Positions 8,334 through 17,449 of a stretch of DNA of 64,000 bases are shown here, one piece after another. Source of the DNA: Flavobacteriales bacterium. GTDB lineage: Bacteria > Bacteroidota > Bacteroidia > Flavobacteriales_D > Sanyastnellaceae. Position 1 is the first letter of the stretch, and every line of letters starts with the position of its first letter. The DNA lies in contig JAIXWX010000011.1 of NCBI GenBank assembly GCA_027491075.1, positions 1 to 64,000 of the forward strand. Reading direction: 5' to 3'. Made by a program: the position numbers and the translations under genes. The notes under the pieces are model-generated. The model saw only the letters and a list, made by a program, of their open reading frames with translations. It was not told the origin of the DNA and searched no databases.

Positions 8334-10400
8334 ATGACAAAGGAACCAAAAAGATATCTAGTTACCTCCGCCTTGCCATATGCAAATGGTCCTCTTCATA
8401 TTGGACACATTGCAGGGGCCTATCTACCTGCCGATATTTACGTACGGTACTTACGCGCCAAAGGTAAGGATGTAGCATTCATCTGTGGTTCTGATGAACA
8501 CGGAGCAGCAATCACATTGCGCGCAAAAAAAGAAAATAAGCACCCCAAAGAAATAGTTGATTACTACCACCTCCTTATGGGCGGTGCATTCAAAGATTTC
8601 GGAATTTCATTCGACGAATATTACCGCACCAGCAGTGAAGAACACCGTCAAATGAGCTCGGATATTTTTTTAAAGCTAAACAGCAAAGGTGTTTTTGATA
8701 AGCAAACTTCTCGTCAATACTATGACGAGGAACAAAACCAGTTTCTTGCAGATCGCTATATCATGGGAACTTGCCCCAACTGCGGCAATGATAAAGCGTA
8801 TGGAGATCAATGCGAAAAATGCGGAACAGCTTTGAGTCCTCTCGATTTGATTGATCCAAAAAGTACCATCAGCGGCTCTAAACCCGTACTTAAAGAAACC
8901 TCTCATTGGTATCTGCCGATGTCACATCATCAAAGCTGGATCGGCGACTTCATTCAAAATGGATCATTAAATGGAAAATTTCATCATGACCCTAAAGAAT
9001 GGAAGGCCCATGTAGTCGGTCAATGCATGAGTTGGATAGATGGAGGATTGCACAGCAGAGCCATGACTCGCGACTTGGATTGGGGAGTACCCGTGCCTCT
9101 TGAAGATGCTGAAGGAAAAGTCTTGTACGTCTGGTTGGACGCCCCCATTGGATATATTACCAATACCAAAGTATGGGCGGATAAAAATGGAAAAAACTGG
9201 GAGGATTATTGGAAAAGCGAGGATTGTCAGCTGATCCATTTTATCGGAAAAGACAATATCGTATTTCACTGTATCATCTTCCCGATTATTCTTAAAGCAC
9301 ATGGAGAATTCATTCTTCCCTCCAATGTGCCTGCCAATGAATTCATGAACTTAGAAGGTGACAAAATCTCCACTTCTCGCAATTGGGCTGTCTGGCTTCA
9401 TGAGTATCTACAAGAGTTTCCCGGAAAACAAGACGAAATGCGCTATGTACTTGGCTCGATAATGCCTGAGCAAAAAGACAGCGAATTTACATGGGTCGAC
9501 TTCAAAGATCGTGTCAATAATGAATTAGCCGATATTCTAGGAAACTTCGTCAATCGGGTATTCGTGCTCACGCAAAAATATTACGAAGGAAAAGCACCAG
9601 GAACATTCGATGCTTTGCCCGTGGACGAACAAATCATGGCTGCCGTGACGGATGCATTTCAAACTACTGGTAGCAAGATTGAACAATTCCGCTTTCGTGA
9701 AGCACTCGCTGAGGCAATGAACATTGCACGACTCGGCAACAAATACCTCACAGAAACAGAACCCTGGAAACTTCTAAAATCCGAGCCCAATCGTACCGCT
9801 ACCATACTTCACAATTGCTTAAATATTGTAGCAACGCTATCTGTAGCTATTCGTCCCTTTCTTCCATTTACTTCAGCCAAACTTCAACAGGGACTGAATA
9901 TTGAAGACCAACCATGGTCTGATGATGCCTCCAATGTTATCAAAAAAGAACATGTTATAGGAAACCTTCCTATCCTTTTCGAGAAAATAACAGACGAAAT
10001 TGTTGCTGCTCAAATGGCAAAACTTTCAGCATCTAAAGAAGATATCAATACAAGCGCCGCTGAGCCCTTAAAAGAAAATATTGCATTTGACGAATTTCAA
10101 AAAATGGATATTCGTGTGGGCATCATTAAAGCTGCAGAAAAAATCGCAAAGACTAAAAAGCTTTTGAAACTACTCGTAGATACAGGAGTGGATGAAAGAA
10201 CTATTGTAAGCGGTATTGCTGAGTTCTACGAGCCAGAACATTGTATCGGTAAAAAAGTGATTCTACTCGCCAATCTAGCACCTCGTGAAATTAAAGGAGT
10301 AATGAGTCAAGGTATGATTTTGATGGCAGAAAATAATTCGGGAGAACTTTCATTTATTAGTCCCGAAAAAGACTTTTTAGCTGGGGCCACTGTTAGATAA
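8334..10400 (+). CDS. metG: Methionyl-tRNA synthetase
   Basis: A 688-residue class I aminoacyl-tRNA synthetase that charges tRNA-Met. Seen: HIGH motif in PLHIGHIAGAY near the N-terminus; a zinc knuckle CPNCG..CEKCG at about residues 146-161; the signature lysine loop as KISTS in GDKISTSRNWAV; an anticodon-binding helical domain; and a C-terminal Trbp111-type tRNA-binding domain (about residues 585-688, FDEFQKMDIRVG to the end) that supports dimerisation. Length matches long MetG enzymes. The gene converges on a serine hydrolase, and its stop codon lies in a shared terminator-like hairpin. Confidence 0.98.
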   Translation: MTKEPKRYLVTSALPYANGPLHIGHIAGAYLPADIYVRYLRAKGKDVAFICGSDEHGAAITLRAKKENKHPKEIVDYYHLLMGGAFKDFGISFDEYYRTSSEEHRQMSSDIFLKLNSKGVFDKQTSRQYYDEEQNQFLADRYIMGTCPNCGNDKAYGDQCEKCGTALSPLDLIDPKSTISGSKPVLKETSHWYLPMSHHQSWIGDFIQNGSLNGKFHHDPKEWKAHVVGQCMSWIDGGLHSRAMTRDLDWGVPVPLEDAEGKVLYVWLDAPIGYITNTKVWADKNGKNWEDYWKSEDCQLIHFIGKDNIVFHCIIFPIILKAHGEFILPSNVPANEFMNLEGDKISTSRNWAVWLHEYLQEFPGKQDEMRYVLGSIMPEQKDSEFTWVDFKDRVNNELADILGNFVNRVFVLTQKYYEGKAPGTFDALPVDEQIMAAVTDAFQTTGSKIEQFRFREALAEAMNIARLGNKYLTETEPWKLLKSEPNRTATILHNCLNIVATLSVAIRPFLPFTSAKLQQGLNIEDQPWSDDASNVIKKEHVIGNLPILFEKITDEIVAAQMAKLSASKEDINTSAAEPLKENIAFDEFQKMDIRVGIIKAAEKIAKTKKLLKLLVDTGVDERTIVSGIAEFYEPEHCIGKKVILLANLAPREIKGVMSQGMILMAENNSGELSFISPEKDFLAGATVR

Positions 10401-10419
10401 CCGAATATTTATTCGGTTA
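10398..10419. terminator. Hairpin shared by convergent metG and serine hydrolase
   Basis: Perfect 9-bp inverted repeat TAACCGAAT / ATTCGGTTA with a 4-base ATTT loop. The metG stop (10398-10400) is the left end and the opposite-strand stop (10417-10419) the right end, so one small hairpin can serve both transcripts. Neither side has a long T run, so strength as an intrinsic terminator is uncertain. Confidence 0.6.
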
Positions 10420-11445
10420 CATGGCAGATAATCCGTCATAGCAAATTTTCGAAACATCTGCAATTACTTCCGGCAAAAGCATGGAGTTCTTTCCTTTAGT
10501 CATCACCACTATGGCATAGGGATTTCCCTTTAAATAAACAATTCCACCTTCGTGAAAATTAAACCCGTTATCGGAAGGACGCTCTCCAAACTTGTGCGCT
10601 ACACTCACTCCTGCGGGCAAAGCTTTAGTGAGCCCTCCTTTAAAATTCGTTCTTGATAGCAACTCCAAAGCATACAAACTTTTCTCTCTATTCAAATACG
10701 AGGTATTGTATAAAACTCTCAAGTAACGATTGTATTCCATTACACTGAGTGCATAGTTTGGATCTGAAATATCTGGTGTGCGACCGCTGATATCCCCCAT
10801 CACCCTTGAGAATAGCTCTTTGTCGATGTAATCAATAAGTAATTGAGTAGCATCATTATCGCTATTGACGATCATTTCTTCGATAAGTCTTTCAACAGAA
10901 TAATTCTTGTTGAGCTCCAAAGGTGCACTTGTTCTTATTTGATTAAGCCCAGTGTTTTGACCGAACGAACTTGTCAACTTCAATTCTCTTTTCAAAAAAG
11001 CTGGATCCTGCTCCGACTTCTTCAAATAAGTCATCAGGATCGCTATCTTCATCATTGAACCAGGCTCATACTGTTGAGTTCCGTTCACCTCAAACCACAA
11101 GCCTGTGCGGAGCGATTTAACATAAACGGATGCTTGATCAATGGCTCCAGACTTCTTTCTATCGTTGATTACATCAGAAACTTTTCTTTTTAAACTATCC
11201 AGCTCCGGTGAAGAACAGGTAACATCAGCGAACAACAATGGCCCAATCAACTCACTGGAACTATTAGGAATTCGGACCAATTCAATAGGACAATTAGGAG
11301 TTGTAACTGCTTTCATTGCCTTCTTATCTTTGTATGCAACGGGCTTTGGAGAAAATTCCTGGGTAAATAAATACGTCAACAAAGAACTCACTATAGCGGT
11401 AGCTACAAGTGAACCGATAAATACCGATTTTTTCATTTGGTTCAA
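10417..11445 (-). CDS. Membrane-anchored serine hydrolase, class A beta-lactamase-like fold
   Basis: 342 residues with an N-terminal signal anchor (about 7-27). The penicillin-interacting motifs are present: S130-M-M-K133 (SxxK), S195-D-N197 (SDN), and K285-F-G287 in place of K-T/S-G. I could not place the Glu of the class A omega loop, so hydrolysis of beta-lactams is not supported. It may instead be a periplasmic peptidoglycan-interacting or other serine hydrolase. About residues 30-85 are a linker with two Cys. Convergent with metG and divergent from the methyltransferase over 62 bases. Confidence 0.82.
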   Translation of the reverse strand: MNQMKKSVFIGSLVATAIVSSLLTYLFTQEFSPKPVAYKDKKAMKAVTTPNCPIELVRIPNSSSELIGPLLFADVTCSSPELDSLKRKVSDVINDRKKSGAIDQASVYVKSLRTGLWFEVNGTQQYEPGSMMKIAILMTYLKKSEQDPAFLKRELKLTSSFGQNTGLNQIRTSAPLELNKNYSVERLIEEMIVNSDNDATQLLIDYIDKELFSRVMGDISGRTPDISDPNYALSVMEYNRYLRVLYNTSYLNREKSLYALELLSRTNFKGGLTKALPAGVSVAHKFGERPSDNGFNFHEGGIVYLKGNPYAIVVMTKGKNSMLLPEVIADVSKICYDGLSAM

Positions 11446-11495
11446 AATTCCGAGGTGCTACAAAGAAAATCAATATTTCCCTACAAGAGGTTGGT

Positions 11496-11503
11496 TAAAT
11501 TTG
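11496..11503 (+). promoter_or_regulatory. Promoter -7 element (TAAATTTG) abutting the methyltransferase start
   Basis: Perfect TAnnTTTG, ending only four bases before ATG 11508. If used, transcription would start at or next to the A of the ATG, giving a leaderless mRNA. No TTG -33 is visible. Confidence 0.5.
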
Positions 11504-11507
11504 CCCT

Positions 11508-12203
11508 ATGAATGTTCCTAACGAAAAAGAAGTCGCAGATTTCTACAATCAATACGCTGATTCTCAAAAGAGAATAGGCGTAAATATTCGCCACCGACAT
11601 ATTTTAAAGAAGATGTCTTCTTTGGGCCTGAACGCCCAATCCAAGGTCATGGAAATCGGTTGTGGAATCGGTACCCTAACCTCTCTTCTCGCTACAAAAT
11701 CACAGAACATAACCGCTATTGATATTAGTCCCAGTAGCGTCGAAATGGCAACCACTAGACTTTCTAAATACAAGAGCATTCGTTGGATCGTGTCTGACAT
11801 GAAGGGACTTGATCTTTCTGAGAAGTATGACTTCATCGTTCTTCCCGATGTTTTAGAACACATCCCAATAGAAGCTCATGAGAACTTATTTCAAGTAATT
11901 AAAGCGCACCTCGCAGAAAACGGTCAGGTCTGTATTCACATCCCCGACCCTTACGCTCTAGAGTGGATTCGAAAAAACCAACCACATCTGCTTCAAATAA
12001 TTGATCAAAGCTTATATACGAATCTACTTATAGAAAACATTTATAACAGCGGTTTAATTCTTCACCGCCTGGAAAGATATACACTTCAAAAAACACAGCC
12101 CGACTACCAGTGGATCGAGTTACGCCATCGCCCAAGTTATACTTCTCTAGACAACAAAAAATATCACAATCGATTTATCGATGAGGTCAAATCTAGGCTA
12201 TGA
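11508..12203 (+). CDS. Class I SAM-dependent methyltransferase
   Basis: 231 residues. The SAM-binding motif I is VMEIGCGIGTL (about 46-56), followed by an acidic residue in ITAIDIS and the motif IV-like region FIVLPDVLEHIP (about 108-119), the pattern of the Methyltransf_11/23 group. The N-terminal FYNQYADSQKRIG helix resembles caps of small-molecule or quinone methyltransferases. The substrate cannot be read from the sequence. The gene ends tail-to-tail with asd, the two stop codons lying side by side at 12198-12203. Confidence 0.85.
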   Translation: MNVPNEKEVADFYNQYADSQKRIGVNIRHRHILKKMSSLGLNAQSKVMEIGCGIGTLTSLLATKSQNITAIDISPSSVEMATTRLSKYKSIRWIVSDMKGLDLSEKYDFIVLPDVLEHIPIEAHENLFQVIKAHLAENGQVCIHIPDPYALEWIRKNQPHLLQIIDQSLYTNLLIENIYNSGLILHRLERYTLQKTQPDYQWIELRHRPSYTSLDNKKYHNRFIDEVKSRL

Positions 12204-13196
12204 ACGTAGAATACCCTTTGCAATCAGGTGTTCTGCGATTTGAATTGCATTGGTAGCAGCGCCTTTGCGCAAATTGTCGCTTACCACCCAGCAGTTGATC
12301 GTATTCTCTTGACTCTCGTCAAGACGAATGCGCCCTACAAATACCTCATCGCTGTCTTGCGCATGTATCAGGGGCATTGGATATTCAAAATCCGCTACAT
12401 TGTCGACTACAGTTACGCCAGCGCACCTCGATAATGCGCTTCGAATTTCTTTAAGATCGGGCGTTCTTTCAAACTCTATATTGATAGATTCTGAGTGCCC
12501 TCCCATTACAGGCGCTCTCACGGTCGTTGCCGTAACTTTTATTCTATCGTCACCCATAATTTTCTTGGTTTCATTAATCATCTTCATTTCCTCTTTAGTA
12601 TAACCGTTTTCTAAGAAAACATCGATCTGAGGAATCAAATTCAAATCAATAGGATACTTATAGGCCATTTCCCCATCAATACCCGCGCGCTCATTCATCA
12701 GTTGCGCCACCGCCTTGGCTCCCGTTCCTGTAACACTCTGGTAGGTACTCACCACTGCTCGGCGAATCGTGTACAAATCATGCAATGGTTTAAAAACCAT
12801 TACCATTTGAATCGTGCTGCAATTGGGATTGGCAATAATAAAATCCTCACTGCTTAATGAGTCCCCATTAATTTCAGGCACAACTAGCTTCTTGGTAGCG
12901 TCCATGCGCCAAGCAGAAGAATTGTCTATGACTCTGCAGCCCACTGCCGCAAATTGAGGCGCCCATTCTAAACTAGTAGCTCCCCCTGCAGAGAATAACG
13001 CCACATCTGGCCTTCTCGAAATGGCCTCGCTCATGCCTATCACTGCGTATTCCTTACCCTTCCATGTTATCTTCTTTCCTACCGACTTATCTGAGGCTAC
13101 CGGTAATAGATCTGTTACCGGAAAGTTACGCTCTCCCAATATCTCTAACATTTTCGTCCCCACCAGTCCAGTGGCTCCAACTACTGCTACTTTCAT
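12198..13196 (-). CDS. asd: Aspartate-semialdehyde dehydrogenase
   Basis: 332 residues. It reduces aspartyl-4-phosphate to aspartate semialdehyde with NADPH, the branch point to lysine/diaminopimelate, threonine and methionine. Seen: N-terminal Rossmann motif VVGATGLVGTKM, active-site Cys126 in IANPNCSTIQM, and VTATTVRAPVMGGHSE with the catalytic-site His near residue 235. Length and motifs fit the Gram-positive/Bacteroidota-type Asd. Monocistronic by position, with a good -7 element upstream at 13214-13221. Confidence 0.97.
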   Translation of the reverse strand: MKVAVVGATGLVGTKMLEILGERNFPVTDLLPVASDKSVGKKITWKGKEYAVIGMSEAISRRPDVALFSAGGATSLEWAPQFAAVGCRVIDNSSAWRMDATKKLVVPEINGDSLSSEDFIIANPNCSTIQMVMVFKPLHDLYTIRRAVVSTYQSVTGTGAKAVAQLMNERAGIDGEMAYKYPIDLNLIPQIDVFLENGYTKEEMKMINETKKIMGDDRIKVTATTVRAPVMGGHSESINIEFERTPDLKEIRSALSRCAGVTVVDNVADFEYPMPLIHAQDSDEVFVGRIRLDESQENTINCWVVSDNLRKGAATNAIQIAEHLIAKGILRS

Positions 13197-13213
13197 TCTT
13201 TAAATTTTGGTTT

Positions 13214-13221
13214 CAAAACTA
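13214..13221 (-). promoter_or_regulatory. Promoter -7 element for asd (TAGTTTTG, minus strand)
   Basis: Perfect TAnnTTTG on the minus strand, ending 17 nt before the asd ATG. No clear -33 TTG. Confidence 0.5.
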
Positions 13222-13270
13222 TCATGAATTTTCCATTATGCCTTAACTTGTCCGGGTTTTTGATTCATCT

Positions 13271-16200
13271 ATGAAAAAAATTAGGAATTTTATTACTCTT
13301 GTTTTTTTGCTGTGGTCATTCACAGCTTTTTCTCAACTCTCTGATAACTTCAGCGACGGTGATTTTCTTACGAATCCGACTTGGACAGGATCTGAATCAT
13401 TATTTGCGATAAACTCTCTAGGACAATTGCAAACGGTAGGTACAACTGCTGGTCAGGCATACTTGAATACATCGTTTTCCCAAACTTCTTTAGACAACAA
13501 AGAATGGAATCTCTTTGTCAGACAAACATTTTCAGGAAGTGACAACAACCAATCTAGAATATACATCTCGTCGAATGGCCCCATTACTGCCTACACGGGA
13601 AATGGGACGGCAGGAGTTCAAGGTTATTTTTTAAAATTAGGAGAAGGGGGTTCAACGGATGCCATTCGTTTATTTCTTGACAACGGGGTGGACAATCCAG
13701 TGGAACTCGCTTCTTGCACTTCGGGAGCTATAGCCTCTTCTTTTTCAGCAAGAATAAAAATCACGCGGTCTGCCGCTGACCTGTGGTCTATTGCTGTCGA
13801 TTATACTGGAGGCTTCAATTTCATTGAAGAGGCGTCGTTCACCGAAAACTCCTACACCACCTCTTCATCATTGGGATTGATATGTTCTTACACTGTGTCC
13901 AATGCGGACAATTTCTTTTTCGATGACTTTTATTTTGGAGAAATTATAGTAGACACAACACCTCCATCTGTTCTATCCGTAGCGGCTACTTCCACTACCG
14001 TTGTGGAGGTACTTTTCAATGAACCTGTTTCAGAAAACAGTGGCGAAAATCCTGCGAACTATGCTCTGAACGGAACTCAAGCGCCTATCTCAGCAATCCG
14101 AGATAATGCTAATAATGCATTGGTCACGCTTACCTTTAATCCTGCATTTGCTGGTAACACGGACCAAGAACTATCTATTTCTAATATTCAGGATTTAGAG
14201 GCAAATACCATGGCCGCCTTTAACACCACTTTTCAATTTTTCATTCCTGCCGCACCCGAGTTTCGCTCTGTAGTATTCAACGAGGTGCTTGCGGACCCCT
14301 CGCCTTCTGCAGGATTGCCGGAGTTTGAGTTCGTAGAAATTTTCAATGCTTCACAAGAAACCTTTTTACTTGAAAATTGGCAATTTGTAAACTCAACTAC
14401 ATCCAAGTTACTGCCAGCAGTGACTATGTCACCAGGTCAGTATTATATTCTTTGCGATGTAACGGCCGCTCCTAATTTTTCAAACGCTATCCCTATTAGT
14501 TCTTTCACAGCTCTTACAAATGCTGGGGATAGCTTGACTTTGATTGACAATAATGGAAACATTATTGATTTACTTGTATACTCTGACGACTGGTTTGCCA
14601 CCGCAGAAAAACTGAATGGAGGCTGGACTTTGGAACAAAAGAATCCATTCTTTCCTTGTGCGAGTTCAGCAAACTGGTCGGAAAGCAATGCACCTCAGGG
14701 TGGAACGCCTGCTAGTCAAAACTCGGTTTACATTGACGTTCCAGACACCACTCCTCCTGCATTAGTCCAATCATCAGCCACAGCCAATAGTATAATCCTT
14801 GCTTTTAATGAAACAATGGAAGATGATGATCCATCGAGTTTCAATATTACAATCACACCAACGGTGCCGATTCAAAATATTCAGTGGATCAATAATTTGA
14901 GCGCTTTACTTATATCTTTAAATGGATCCTTGGAAACCGGTGTATCATACAGCTTAAACATAACAGGGCCGAATGATTGTTCGGGTAATGGCAATGATCC
15001 ATATAATGCTACGATTGTGCTTGGCTTTACTCCTCAAATTAACGATTTAAAAATTAACGAAATACTTGCAGACCCCGATCCTCCCGTTTCAGGAGCACCT
15101 CAGCTCGCAGAATTCATCGAAATCTATAATCGATCTGAGAAAGTACTCGATCTTACAGGGCTTAAAGTAAATAGTGGAACGCTCGTTGGTTCGCTGCTCA
15201 TGTACCCCGATGAATATTTGATTCTTACTTCTACTTCCAATATCGACTTGTTTACCTCATTCAATAATGCCGCTGCGGTTACAAGTTTTCCAGGCCTAAC
15301 CAATACTGGAACCACGGTGAACATATCTCATCCTGAATCAGGAATTATTGACGAAGTAACATATTCCTCGATTTGGTATAATGATGAAGAAAAAGAAGAT
15401 GGAGGCTACTCGTTGGAGTTGATTAACCCAGATTTTCCTTGTGCTTCTGTTTTTAACTGGTCTGCCAGTCAATCTTCCCTTGGCACAACAGCCGGTGCGG
15501 TAAACAGTGTATATAGCAACACCCTTGATAACACAGCACCAACTGTAGCAGGAATTTTTGCACCAGCCACTGGTACATTTATAATCGTCTTTAATGAAAC
15601 CATGTCCTCGGACATTCCATCTTCCGATAATATACTCATTTCACCAGATCTCGGGATTGTCAATTCAACTTGGCTTCCTGGAGGAAATGGTCTACAGTTG
15701 TTTCTAAATCAAAGCTGGCAGTCTGGAATTACTTATTCCCTCTCTTTTAATGATCTCACTGATTGTTCGGGCAATTTCTTAAATGATACGATTATTGATT
15801 TTGTAAAAGGCTTTCAACCGCAACAAGGAGATCTTATCATCAATGAAATCATGGCAGCGCCAAGTCAGACCATAAACACTTATAGAGCCGAGTTTTTCGA
15901 AATCTATAATAAATCTGACAAGCTGATTGATTTGAGTTTCATTCTTGTAAATGATATACCTCTTGGTTTAAGCGCGTCTATTGGCCCTGGAGAATACCGT
16001 GTTGTGGCAGATGATGCATCAGAATCACTTCTATCGTCCATCGATGAAGCCCTATTCATGACGTCCTTTCCATCATTGACAAATTCAGGAGACACCATTC
16101 GTCTTTCGCATCCAGATACGGGACTACTAGACATTGTCGGCTACACAGATCAATGGTATAGAGACAACTCAAAAAATGATGGAGGCTGGTCTATAGAACT

Positions 16201-17449
16201 CGTAAACCCTCTTGATCCTTGCAGTACAGCTGACAATTGGAGAGCATCCGTGTCTATCGAAGGCGCCACTCCTGGGTCCGTGAACTCTGTGCTGAACTTA
16301 GCCCCAGACACACAAGGTCCAGCTCTTTTAGCTGTTTATTCCGGTATATTCTCTCCAGTAACCCTTGTATTTAATGAACCCGTTTCTGAAGAATCTTTAT
16401 CGGAGTTTTCATGGACTGTGAATGGACAATCTTCTACACCTGTTTTTATTGAGTTCGGAAATGCTGACCGAACAATTATTCGGGTAACAACTTCTGGAGT
16501 CATATCTGGTCAAGTGTATAACTTTACCATATCAAGTATTGAAGACTGTTGGGGCAATATTTCTTCGAATGTAACGGGGGTTTATTCGGGAGCAGAAGAT
16601 GCCACACCAGGAGACCTCATCATCAATGAAGTATTATCCAATCCATTTGAAGACGGTTTTGATTTTGTAGAGATCTACAATCGCTCACAAAAAATTATAT
16701 CCCTTTCCTCTTGGCTGATTGCAACAGAAACCGATGGTGCGATAAGCAATTCTGAAATTATTACAGATTTTGGATACAATCTCCTGCCCGGACAATACCT
16801 GGTGCTAACAGAAGATGGCACTGAGTTGCAGACTTATTATCCCTTTACCGAAAATTCTCGCATTCTTCAAGTCGCAGACTTGCCGTCTTATAACAATACA
16901 GAAGGCATCGTTGTTTTACAATTGCCCAATACGGAGGTGTCCGATCGATTTGAGTACAAAGAGTCCATGCATTTCCCTCTCATTGAGGATCTCGACGGTG
17001 TTTCATTAGAGCGCATTGACCCTAAACGCCCAGCTTCGGATGATACCAATTGGAGTTCTGCGGCTGCTTCTCAAGGCTATGCTACGCCAGGATATCAAAA
17101 TTCTCAAGCACTCGCTGCAGTTTTCGGTGATGATGACATTACTATTTCTCCAGAGATCTTTTCACCTGACAACGATGGTTTCAATGATGTAGTAACCATC
17201 ACTTACCAAAACCTAGACCCCAGCCTTATCGCCAACATCTTTATTTATGATGGAGCTGGAAGACCTGTTAAACACCTGACAAAATCAGAACTCCTTGGTG
17301 TGAATGGAGCCATTAGTTGGAACGGTACCAATGAGGACAACCTATTAGCCTCAATAGGTGTCTATATTGTTTATTTCGAGGTCTTCTCACAAGATGGAAA
17401 AACCTCTAGATTTAAAAAAACGGTTGTCCTAGCCCAAAGATTAGACTAA
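13271..17449 (+). CDS. Large secreted lamin-tail-domain (LTD) protein with T9SS-type C-terminus
   Basis: 1392 residues. Signal peptide about 1-22 (ends AFSQ). Residues ~23-235 form a LamG-like beta domain. Four alternating pairs follow: an SbsA-type Ig-like module opening DTTPP/DTxxP with LxFNExx, then a lamin-tail module opening with INE(I/V) and FxEIYN. LTD modules begin near 14280, 15056, 15841 and 16624. The final ~95 residues (ISPEIFSPDNDGFNDVV, then a FlgD-Ig-like fold with NGTNED and GVYIVYFEV) are a gliding-motility/T9SS sorting domain. Expected at the cell surface or released. LTD proteins often carry nucleases or phosphatases, but no enzyme domain is visible here. The stop overlaps the next start (TAATG), implying translational coupling. 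Confidence 0.88.
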   Translation: MKKIRNFITLVFLLWSFTAFSQLSDNFSDGDFLTNPTWTGSESLFAINSLGQLQTVGTTAGQAYLNTSFSQTSLDNKEWNLFVRQTFSGSDNNQSRIYISSNGPITAYTGNGTAGVQGYFLKLGEGGSTDAIRLFLDNGVDNPVELASCTSGAIASSFSARIKITRSAADLWSIAVDYTGGFNFIEEASFTENSYTTSSSLGLICSYTVSNADNFFFDDFYFGEIIVDTTPPSVLSVAATSTTVVEVLFNEPVSENSGENPANYALNGTQAPISAIRDNANNALVTLTFNPAFAGNTDQELSISNIQDLEANTMAAFNTTFQFFIPAAPEFRSVVFNEVLADPSPSAGLPEFEFVEIFNASQETFLLENWQFVNSTTSKLLPAVTMSPGQYYILCDVTAAPNFSNAIPISSFTALTNAGDSLTLIDNNGNIIDLLVYSDDWFATAEKLNGGWTLEQKNPFFPCASSANWSESNAPQGGTPASQNSVYIDVPDTTPPALVQSSATANSIILAFNETMEDDDPSSFNITITPTVPIQNIQWINNLSALLISLNGSLETGVSYSLNITGPNDCSGNGNDPYNATIVLGFTPQINDLKINEILADPDPPVSGAPQLAEFIEIYNRSEKVLDLTGLKVNSGTLVGSLLMYPDEYLILTSTSNIDLFTSFNNAAAVTSFPGLTNTGTTVNISHPESGIIDEVTYSSIWYNDEEKEDGGYSLELINPDFPCASVFNWSASQSSLGTTAGAVNSVYSNTLDNTAPTVAGIFAPATGTFIIVFNETMSSDIPSSDNILISPDLGIVNSTWLPGGNGLQLFLNQSWQSGITYSLSFNDLTDCSGNFLNDTIIDFVKGFQPQQGDLIINEIMAAPSQTINTYRAEFFEIYNKSDKLIDLSFILVNDIPLGLSASIGPGEYRVVADDASESLLSSIDEALFMTSFPSLTNSGDTIRLSHPDTGLLDIVGYTDQWYRDNSKNDGGWSIELVNPLDPCSTADNWRASVSIEGATPGSVNSVLNLAPDTQGPALLAVYSGIFSPVTLVFNEPVSEESLSEFSWTVNGQSSTPVFIEFGNADRTIIRVTTSGVISGQVYNFTISSIEDCWGNISSNVTGVYSGAEDATPGDLIINEVLSNPFEDGFDFVEIYNRSQKIISLSSWLIATETDGAISNSEIITDFGYNLLPGQYLVLTEDGTELQTYYPFTENSRILQVADLPSYNNTEGIVVLQLPNTEVSDRFEYKESMHFPLIEDLDGVSLERIDPKRPASDDTNWSSAAASQGYATPGYQNSQALAAVFGDDDITISPEIFSPDNDGFNDVVTITYQNLDPSLIANIFIYDGAGRPVKHLTKSELLGVNGAISWNGTNEDNLLASIGVYIVYFEVFSQDGKTSRFKKTVVLAQRLD
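14250..17100 (+). repeat. Four Ig-like/lamin-tail repeat units, ~780-base period
   Basis: Equivalent Asn-Glu codons of successive lamin-tail modules lie about 777, 785 and 783 bases apart (near 14280, 15056, 15841, 16624). Units are clearly diverged at the DNA level. Confidence 0.7.

Noticed and set aside
8334-10400. KISTS in metG as a broken KMSKS motif
   Set aside because: The Lys and loop context are kept; KISTS-like variants occur in normal bacterial MetG, so it is not a defect.
10417-11445. Class A beta-lactamase (antibiotic resistance) call
   Set aside because: SxxK and SDN are present but the omega-loop Glu was not found and the third motif is KFG, so drug hydrolysis is not supported.
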